A stretch of DNA of 5,405 bases, from contig JASLDF010000098.1 in NCBI GenBank assembly GCA_030151635.1, forward strand, positions 1 to 5,405, read 5' to 3'. Positions 1 to 4,910 of the stretch are shown one piece after another. How positions within the stretch are numbered: the first letter of the stretch is position 1; the number at the start of each line of letters is the position of its first letter. The position numbers were made by a program, and so were the translations under genes. The notes under the pieces were generated by a model. The model had not been told where the DNA came from. It made no database searches and was given only the letters and a program-made list of their open reading frames with translations. The DNA is from Bacteroides sp. Its GTDB lineage: Bacteria; Bacteroidota; Bacteroidia; Bacteroidales; Bacteroidaceae.

Positions 1-20
1 CTCCGATATTTCTATCGAAG
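1..20 (-). terminator. Hairpin 3' of tRNA-Leu (possible terminator or processing stem, cut by window edge)
   Basis: On the minus strand, six bases after the tRNA discriminator base, bases 20-13 pair with bases 8-1. The result is an 8-bp stem with one U-G wobble (18 with 3), closed by a GAAA tetraloop at 12-9. A GNRA-capped stem directly behind a tRNA is expected for an intrinsic terminator or a 3' processing signal. The window ends at the base of the stem, so it cannot be seen whether a run of U follows, and the stem may be longer. It could instead belong to a further RNA gene to the left. The structure is seen directly; its role is inferred. Confidence 0.45.
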
Positions 21-26
21 CTTTAG

Positions 27-108
27 TGCGGGTGAAGGGACTCGAACCCCCACGACTCGCGTCACTAGATCCTAAGTCTAGCGCGGCTACCAATTACGCC
101 ACACCCGC
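27..108 (-). tRNA. tRNA-Leu (anticodon UAG)
   Basis: An 82-nt class II tRNA that reads CUA and, by wobble, other CUN leucine codons. The 7-bp acceptor stem pairs 102-108 with 28-34, and base 27 gives discriminator A, the base expected for leucine tRNAs. The D arm has a 3-bp GCG/CGC stem and a loop containing GG. The anticodon stem (CTAGA/TCTAG) encloses the loop CTTAGGA, with anticodon TAG at 72-74. The long variable arm at 54-63 is a GAC/GTC stem capped by GCGA, typical of tRNA-Leu or tRNA-Ser; the anticodon settles on Leu. The T loop is canonical TTCGAGT. CCA is not encoded, so it must be added by nucleotidyltransferase. The T stem begins with two G-U wobbles (49-65 and 50-64). Confidence 0.97.
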
Positions 109-133
109 AAGTGCTTTGTTTCCTTTAGCGATG

Positions 134-164
134 CAAAGATAAGCGTATTTTTTTTCTATGCAAA
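134..164 (-). promoter_or_regulatory. Bacteroidota-type promoter of tRNA-Leu
   Basis: On the minus strand, TATCTTTG (134-141) is an exact match to the Bacteroidota -7 element TAnnTTTG. TTTG at 161-164 matches the -33 element, with a 19-base spacer. The spacer contains an uninterrupted run of eight A (148-155, minus-strand sense), which could curve the DNA. The predicted start lies near 127, leaving a leader of about 19 nt to be trimmed by RNase P. The -33 element ends five bases from the stop codon of the upstream S41 gene, so the tRNA can be transcribed independently of that operon. Confidence 0.8.
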
Positions 165-169
165 ACAAA

Positions 170-1186
170 TTACAAGTTTTTCTTAATTTTTTCTCTTGCA
201 GCCTCAATAATTGTATCAATCTCTTTTCCTTTGTCTTCCAAAGTAAGTTCAACTTCAATATCTGGATCAATTCCAAATTCAATTTGTTCCATCTTTGATG
301 ATAACATTGGGCTAGCAGAAAAACGAACAGTCCAGCCATTTGGCAATTCAGAAGTAAAAGGTAATCCACCACCACCACCAGTTTTATCGCCCATTAATGT
401 GGCATTAGGTAAACAACTCATGCTGTTAGCAAAGTCATTGGCTGCACTATAGGTTCTTCTATTGGTTAATACTACTACTGGTTTTTGCCATTTAATGCCC
501 GAGGTTGGTTTTAAATTGATCGGATAGGGATTTGAGAAGTCATTGTGTCCTTTACCTGTTTTATGAATAATATACCCAGTTAGAACTTCCTTATTGGTAA
601 AGTGAGATGCTATAATCGCAGAGTTTGTAACACTTCCACCCCCATTATGTCTAACATCAAAAATGATGCCATCACATAGTGCTAAGTGATTCAAAATATG
701 ATCCATGTTACCATGTCCAATTGGCGACATAAAGCTAGAGTAGTAAATGTAACCAATATTATCTTCCAAAATATGATATTTAATACCACCTGCGATACGG
801 TAATTGTTACCTAAATATTTTTCGATGATAGACTCTTCAAAATTTCTCTCGTAATCCTCATACCAGCTCCATTCTCTTCCTAAGTTAAAAGTACTTGATA
901 AATTTACATGTCCATCTTTTAATTCTTTTAACATGTCTACAAGTAGATCGAACAATGCATCGTTCGACATGTTATTCTTTACTCGAGGTAAGTATTTATC
1001 ATATATAGCTTCCCAATCAATATTCTTATAATCTAGAAAACAGTACTTTTCATCTATTATTTTCCAAAGCGCATCATAGTTACCTTGTGGGCTATTGTTT
1101 ACAGTATCTTCTCTATAGCATCCTGTTGAGGTTATTGTAATCAAAAGTAGAAGAATCGTATATTTAAACAGTTTATTTAGCTTCAT
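170..1186 (-). CDS. S41 family (tricorn/IRBP-like) peptidase, predicted lipoprotein
   Basis: A 338-aa secreted serine peptidase. Residues 1-23 form a lipoprotein signal: KLNKLFK, a hydrophobic stretch, then lipobox S20-T21-G22-C23, so Cys23 should be lipidated. Residues 37-98 resemble the tricorn C1 core domain (DYKNIDWEAIY, then LKDGHV), with His93 in DGHV the likely catalytic His. The S41 domain follows at about 140-315, with D177-V-R-x-N-G-G-G, the nucleophile motif TYSAANDF (Ser247), G266-DKTGGGGG, and EFGIDPDIEVE, where Glu303 is the candidate third catalytic residue. The Ser/Lys branch (CtpA/Tsp) has an F-G-K-G motif where this protein has glycines, so a Ser/His/Glu mechanism is more likely. 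I see no PDZ domain, and the protein is shorter than Ctp-type enzymes. It starts 11 bp after the DUF3316-like gene stop, without a Shine-Dalgarno sequence, and is probably the last gene of the parC operon. The substrate is unknown. Confidence 0.92.
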   Translation of the reverse strand: MKLNKLFKYTILLLLITITSTGCYREDTVNNSPQGNYDALWKIIDEKYCFLDYKNIDWEAIYDKYLPRVKNNMSNDALFDLLVDMLKELKDGHVNLSSTFNLGREWSWYEDYERNFEESIIEKYLGNNYRIAGGIKYHILEDNIGYIYYSSFMSPIGHGNMDHILNHLALCDGIIFDVRHNGGGSVTNSAIIASHFTNKEVLTGYIIHKTGKGHNDFSNPYPINLKPTSGIKWQKPVVVLTNRRTYSAANDFANSMSCLPNATLMGDKTGGGGGLPFTSELPNGWTVRFSASPMLSSKMEQIEFGIDPDIEVELTLEDKGKEIDTIIEAAREKIKKNL

Positions 1187-1197
1187 AGGGCTTCAAA

Positions 1198-2055
1198 TTA
1201 ATAGGCGTTAAGATGTTGGTTTTTACTCAAAACGGGTTTGTTTCTCAGCTTGTATAAATTATGAACAAAGCCAACCATAAATGTATGGGTATAGATGTGT
1301 GATTCGATTTTATTTAATTTAGACTGTTGAATATCCATGACATAACTAACTCTAAGAGTTACTTGACGAACAGGAAAATCGACTGTGAAAAATTGTCTAA
1401 AAGATGGTTGGTTGTGAAGTGATGTAAAGTTGAAAATATTACTATTATTTCCTACAGAGAAAATTTCATAGTAAGACTGTCCATAATGAGGAGAAAACAT
1501 CATACCCATCAATGGTACATTCAATTGATAGCGTAGAATTAGTGGATATTGTTTAATCTTAGTATGCCAAATAGCCATTCCCGAGCCAGCTAAGTTTAGA
1601 TAAGCCTTGGCTGATGCAGGATTGTTTCCATTCCTAAGGTTATAAATAAAACCTAAGTTGGCATCAATTAACCCCCCAGCTAGCAATTTGAAATTTGGGG
1701 TGATGTTGAAGTTATAATGGAGTCCATAATTCCAATTAACCATTCCAGAGAACGAGTTGTTATTATTTACATAGTTCTCTGTATAAGAGATGTTTGTTTG
1801 CAGATGGTTCTGAATCGACACATTCTTTATGCGATTGGTCATTCTCATTGACTCTCTTGATATTCTAAAGTCTACTCCTTTATATTCCTGAGGAGATAGA
1901 TAGGTGTCAAAAACATTGGCATGCCCTATACCAAAAGATAAAGCTCTATTGATTTTTTGAAAATCGGTATTGATATCTAGTTTGTCTTCTGTTTGAGCTA
2001 TGGTGTTCCCGATAAATAGAGAGAACAAGATACTCATGAAAAATATTTTTCTCAT
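1198..2055 (-). CDS. DUF3316-like secreted protein, probable outer-membrane beta-barrel
   Basis: A 285-aa protein of unknown function. Residues 1-20 are a classical Sec signal peptide (RKIFFMSILFSLFIG, then NTIA), with likely cleavage after Ala20 before QTED. The mature part is rich in Asn, Tyr and Phe and alternates polar and hydrophobic residues in many short stretches, for example TNISYTENYV, FSGMVNWNYGLHYNFNI, YPLILRYQLNVPL, VTLRVSYVMDI and HTFMVGFVHNLY. This fits an amphipathic barrel of roughly 8-12 strands. The early motif ANVFDTYLSPQEYKG (46-60) and overall length agree with my recollection of DUF3316, a Bacteroidales family; no search was possible. The gene begins 19 bp after the parC stop and ends 11 bp before the S41 peptidase, so co-transcription is likely. 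The C-terminal tail (271-285) is polar and does not end in the aromatic residue usual for barrels, so the last strand probably ends near 270. Confidence 0.85.
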   Translation of the reverse strand: MRKIFFMSILFSLFIGNTIAQTEDKLDINTDFQKINRALSFGIGHANVFDTYLSPQEYKGVDFRISRESMRMTNRIKNVSIQNHLQTNISYTENYVNNNNSFSGMVNWNYGLHYNFNITPNFKLLAGGLIDANLGFIYNLRNGNNPASAKAYLNLAGSGMAIWHTKIKQYPLILRYQLNVPLMGMMFSPHYGQSYYEIFSVGNNSNIFNFTSLHNQPSFRQFFTVDFPVRQVTLRVSYVMDIQQSKLNKIESHIYTHTFMVGFVHNLYKLRNKPVLSKNQHLNAY

Positions 2056-2074
2056 ATTTTAGTATGGGTGAAAC

Positions 2075-4729
2075 TTAAAACAGTTCCATTTGCCCTTTTT
2101 GATTAGAGTTACTGTCGTCCTCTTTGTTGTTTTTACTCTCTGAATTTTCGATTACTTCTTCTATGTATTCAGGCTCTTCAACTTCTCTTATAGGTGTGAT
2201 ATCTTCTATCTTTCCTACTTTATAGGTAGTTATTCGTTTACCTTTGGCTCCAAAACCTTTTTTGTCGATAAATAAATCGGCATCAATGGTTATTGATTCT
2301 CTGTGTTTATCTAGCCCTCCGAATATGATTTTTAATATTGGGTTTTGTTTATCTGTAAGAATTAATTGTTCACTTTTCTCACTACCTAGATAGTTCTCGA
2401 TTTTAGAGGTATCTTCGAAGCTAAAACGTTTTAAATAAGGCATGTTTTTGTTGTTGGCATCAAATAAAGCTGCCGTCCACACTTTTTCAGTATCAAGCTT
2501 TTCAATCAATTGAATTTTACCTTCAAAGTGATTTGTTAAGTCGTATGAACAAGTATAAAAATTACCACGCTCTGTAATGACTAAAATGCGATCATCTTCA
2601 GTAAATTCTCCTAAGTATTTACCACGTTCGTCATGATTAAGCTTTTGTACATCCGGGTCGAACCAAACATTAACTCCTCCCAGTGTTGAAACTCCTTGTT
2701 CTTTCAGTGTAATTTTGCGAATGGGTTTCTTTGAAAGAATATTTCCTTTGGCTTGTCTTCCCTTGATAGCAATTTCGCTGAAATCTTTTTCAAACTCGGT
2801 TTTGCGAGCAAAGCGTTTTTGGCCACGTTTCATTTTTAAAGCCACGTGTATAACTTCGGCTTCACCATTTGGATTGGCACTGAAGTATGACACCTCCGAC
2901 TTTGGAAGCCCTTGAGTAATGTCATAATCTTTATCTCGAATTACACCATTGACAGCAAAACGTTTGATGTAATAGGTTGCATCTTCGCCACCATCACGAT
3001 AAACTACATTGTAAATGGTTCGTTCATCGTTTTTGTTAAATACATCGATGTGAATAATATCGTGACCAATGAATTTTTTATCAGCCACAGGGGTGATTAA
3101 ATATTTACCATTGCGATAAAAAATAATAACATCATCAAATTCAGAGCAATTATTGATTAGCTGACCTGCTTTTAAGTCCGTACCCATAAATCCTTCTTCA
3201 GGATTAAATAGTAGTTTTAAGTTGGCTTCGGCTACTTTAGTTATTTCAATTGCATCGAAACTTCTAATCTCTGTTTTTCGAGGAAATGCTTCACCATATT
3301 TTTTCTTCAGCATATTAAACCATCTGCATGTATAGTTAACCATGTTTGATAGTTCTTTATCAATGAGTAGAATCTCTTCTTTCATTTTTGCGATTAACTC
3401 TTCCGCTTTGTCCGAATTGAATTTCAAAATTCGTCCCATTTTTATCTCCATCAACTTCAGGATGTCTTCTTCAGTGATTTTGCGTACAAAAAGGTTGTAG
3501 AATGGTTTTAATCGAGTGTCTATATGTTTACAAGCGACTTTTATCGTAGCAGCTTGTTCAAATTCTTTATCTTTATAAATGCGTTCCTCAATGAATATTT
3601 TCTCTAAAGATGACATGTGTAAGCTCTCTAGCAACTCATCTTTTCGTATTTCAAGTTCTAGTTTAAGAAGTTCAAGTGTGTTATCTGCACCTTTTTTTAA
3701 ATTATCGCTAATTGTCAAGAAGTGAGGTTTATTTGCTTCAATTACACAGCAGTTTGGAGAAATGCTTATTTCACAATCCGTGAAGGCATAGAGTGCGTCA
3801 ATGGTTTTGTCCGAAGATACACCGCTAGGTAGGTGGATTAATATCTCTACATTTGCCGATGTGTTGTCGTCAATCTTACGAATTTTAAATTTGCCTTTGT
3901 CAACTGCTTTAACGATAGATTCGATTACGGATGATGTGGTTTTTCCAAAAGGAATTTCAGTAATAGCTAGTGTCTTATTATCAATTTTATTGATTTTAGC
4001 ACGTACTTTTACATTACCGCCTCTTTCTCCATCATTATAGCGTGAAATATCAATATATCCTCCAGTTTCGAAATCTGGATATAGTTTGAATGGCTTGCCA
4101 TTAAGGTAGTTAACCGAAGCGTCACATATCTCATTAAAGTTGTGTGGTAATATTTTAGATGACAAACCGACAGCAATACCTTCTACTCCTTGAGCAATGA
4201 GCAGTGGAAATTTGACAGGCAATGTAATCGGTTCTTTGTTACGTCCATCGTATGATTTTTGCCACAATGTTGTTTTGGGATTAAACACGACTTCAAGTGC
4301 AAATTTTGACAAACGCGCTTCAATATAACGAGGAGCCGCAGCACGGTCGCCTGTTAGAATATTACCCCAGTTACCTTGACAATCAATCAATAAATCCTTT
4401 TGCCCTAACTGTACAAGGGCATCACCAATCGAAGCATCTCCATGAGGGTGGAATTGCATCGTGTGTCCCACAATGTTAGCTACCTTGTTGTAGCGTCCAT
4501 CGTCCATTCTTTTCATCGAATGTAAAATACGTCTTTGTACAGGTTTAAGTCCATCAAGGAGATGGGGGACGGCTCGCTCTAGAATAACATAAGAAGCATA
4601 ATCTAGGAACCAGTTTTTGTACATACCGGTCAGATGGTGCTTGGTATCTTCTTGTGTAGATTGTGGTGTAGGTTGTTCGTTATTGCTGTTTGTCGTATCG
4701 TCAGTTGATTTTCGAATATCATCACTCAT
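2075..4729 (-). CDS. parC: DNA topoisomerase IV subunit A (ParC)
   Basis: An 884-aa type IIA topoisomerase breakage-reunion subunit; with ParE it decatenates and relaxes DNA in the cytoplasm. Residues 1-33 are a hydrophilic, probably disordered extension. The winged-helix region follows: GLKPVQRRILHSM (60-72), HPHGD (94-98), and AAAPRYIEARLS (130-141) with catalytic Tyr135 and preceding Arg134. Residues 165-345 are the tower domain, about 345-480 the helical coiled coil, and about 525-850 a beta-pinwheel with repeated blade motifs (YYIKRF at 586, PYLKRF at 764). The GyrA box QRRGGxG is absent, which favours ParC over GyrA; the nearest stretches are GRQAKGN (657-663) and GFGAKGKR (825-832). 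An acidic tail (851-884) ends in QMELF. The residue aligned to E. coli GyrA Ser83 is Ala99, with Asp103 at the Asp87 position. Start Met1 is chosen because a GGAGGA lies 11 bases upstream; Met36 would cut into the conserved core. First gene of a probable three-gene operon. Confidence 0.96.
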   Translation of the reverse strand: MSDDIRKSTDDTTNSNNEQPTPQSTQEDTKHHLTGMYKNWFLDYASYVILERAVPHLLDGLKPVQRRILHSMKRMDDGRYNKVANIVGHTMQFHPHGDASIGDALVQLGQKDLLIDCQGNWGNILTGDRAAAPRYIEARLSKFALEVVFNPKTTLWQKSYDGRNKEPITLPVKFPLLIAQGVEGIAVGLSSKILPHNFNEICDASVNYLNGKPFKLYPDFETGGYIDISRYNDGERGGNVKVRAKINKIDNKTLAITEIPFGKTTSSVIESIVKAVDKGKFKIRKIDDNTSANVEILIHLPSGVSSDKTIDALYAFTDCEISISPNCCVIEANKPHFLTISDNLKKGADNTLELLKLELEIRKDELLESLHMSSLEKIFIEERIYKDKEFEQAATIKVACKHIDTRLKPFYNLFVRKITEEDILKLMEIKMGRILKFNSDKAEELIAKMKEEILLIDKELSNMVNYTCRWFNMLKKKYGEAFPRKTEIRSFDAIEITKVAEANLKLLFNPEEGFMGTDLKAGQLINNCSEFDDVIIFYRNGKYLITPVADKKFIGHDIIHIDVFNKNDERTIYNVVYRDGGEDATYYIKRFAVNGVIRDKDYDITQGLPKSEVSYFSANPNGEAEVIHVALKMKRGQKRFARKTEFEKDFSEIAIKGRQAKGNILSKKPIRKITLKEQGVSTLGGVNVWFDPDVQKLNHDERGKYLGEFTEDDRILVITERGNFYTCSYDLTNHFEGKIQLIEKLDTEKVWTAALFDANNKNMPYLKRFSFEDTSKIENYLGSEKSEQLILTDKQNPILKIIFGGLDKHRESITIDADLFIDKKGFGAKGKRITTYKVGKIEDITPIREVEEPEYIEEVIENSESKNNKEDDSNSNQKGQMELF

Positions 4730-4740
4730 AAAGTCAGTTT

Positions 4741-4746
4741 TCCTCC
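4741..4746 (-). promoter_or_regulatory. Strong Shine-Dalgarno sequence of parC
   Basis: On the minus strand GGAGGA lies 11 bases before the parC ATG, a full match to the anti-Shine-Dalgarno core though at a slightly long spacing. It supports the start at 4729. The other three genes in the window have no comparable site (upstream of the S41 gene TTGAAGCCCT, of the DUF3316-like gene CATACTAAAAT, of glyS AAAATTTTAAG), as is usual in Bacteroidota. Whether ribosomes here use it is not shown by the sequence. Confidence 0.6.
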
Positions 4747-4773
4747 ATATTTAACAACAAATTTTCAATTTTA

Positions 4774-4792
4774 CATCAATTTATCAATGATG
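4774..4792. repeat. Short inverted repeat in the parC leader
   Basis: CATCA, nine bases, then TGATG form a 5-bp dyad. A direct repeat ATCAAT (4775-4780 and 4783-4788) overlaps it. If parC transcription starts near 4792, as the -7 box predicts, this would be a small hairpin at the very 5' end of the mRNA. The region is AT-rich and the arms are short, so chance is a serious alternative. Confidence 0.25.
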
Positions 4793-4798
4793 AGTAGA

Positions 4799-4806
4799 CA
4801 AAAATA
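4799..4806 (-). promoter_or_regulatory. Candidate -7 element for the parC operon
   Basis: On the minus strand TATTTTTG is an exact match to TAnnTTTG, with a predicted start near 4792 and a leader of about 63 nt. No TTTG or TTG is visible at the expected -33 distance (about 4826-4829 reads AGCG), so only half of the promoter is supported. The zone where its -33 element would sit overlaps the candidate glyS -7 element on the other strand. Confidence 0.45.
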
Positions 4807-4828
4807 CTAATTTAATTGAAAAAATCGC

Positions 4829-4836
4829 TTACTTTG
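4829..4836 (+). promoter_or_regulatory. Candidate -7 element for glyS
   Basis: TTACTTTG, followed by CA, matches TAnnTTTG at all fixed positions but one (T for A at the second base). It predicts a start near 4843 and a leader of about 68 nt. No -33 TTTG is visible at the usual distance. The leader is too short for a T-box riboswitch, and no T-box motif is seen. Confidence 0.45.
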
Positions 4837-4849
4837 CATTTAATTTATA

Positions 4850-4863
4850 GGGCTTTAAAGCCC
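4850..4863. repeat. Perfect 14-bp palindrome in the glyS leader
   Basis: GGGCTTTAAAGCCC is identical to its own reverse complement. It can be extended by TATA (4846-4849) pairing with TATA (4866-4869) past a two-base CG bulge. It lies 47 bp upstream of the glyS ATG and a few bases after the predicted transcription start. As RNA it would fold into a 5-bp GGGCU/AGCCC stem with a UUAA loop, stacked on the extra A-U pairs. As DNA it has the symmetry of an operator for a dimeric regulator. No U-run follows, so it is not an ordinary intrinsic terminator. Confidence 0.6.
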
Positions 4864-4910
4864 CGTATATGAAACCGAATATAATCAAAATATATAAATA
4901 AAATTTTAAG

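Noticed and set aside
109..169. Intrinsic terminator after the S41 gene
   Set aside because: No stem followed by a U-run is seen on the minus strand; the A-run at 148-155 belongs to the tRNA promoter spacer. Read-through into the tRNA remains possible.
94..378. Leftward open frame of 94 codons overlapping the tRNA-side end of the S41 gene
   Set aside because: It lies in another frame of the S41 coding region and its promoter region, has low-complexity Leu/Lys-rich translation, and no family resemblance.
231..452. Rightward open frame with a polyproline run
   Set aside because: It is antisense to the S41 gene; the proline run is simply the complement of the glycine run after GDKT.
2715..4479. 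Four rightward open frames of 60-79 codons (2715-2915, 2912-3100, 3801-4040, 4297-4479)
   Set aside because: All are antisense to the clearly coding parC gene, look like no known protein, and lack promoters or translation signals that I can see.
4622..4624. Alternative parC start at Met36
   Set aside because: It begins right at the conserved MYKNWF core and has no ribosome signal, while the upstream ATG has GGAGGA and relatives carry a similar hydrophilic extension.
2075..4729. Assignment of this gene as gyrA
   Set aside because: No GyrA box (QRRGGxG) is present in the C-terminal domain, and the active-site neighbourhood is of the Bacteroidota topoisomerase IV type.
4843..4910. T-box or other riboswitch in front of glyS
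   Set aside because: The predicted leader is about 68 nt, too short for a T-box, and contains no T-box sequence or terminator/antiterminator pair.
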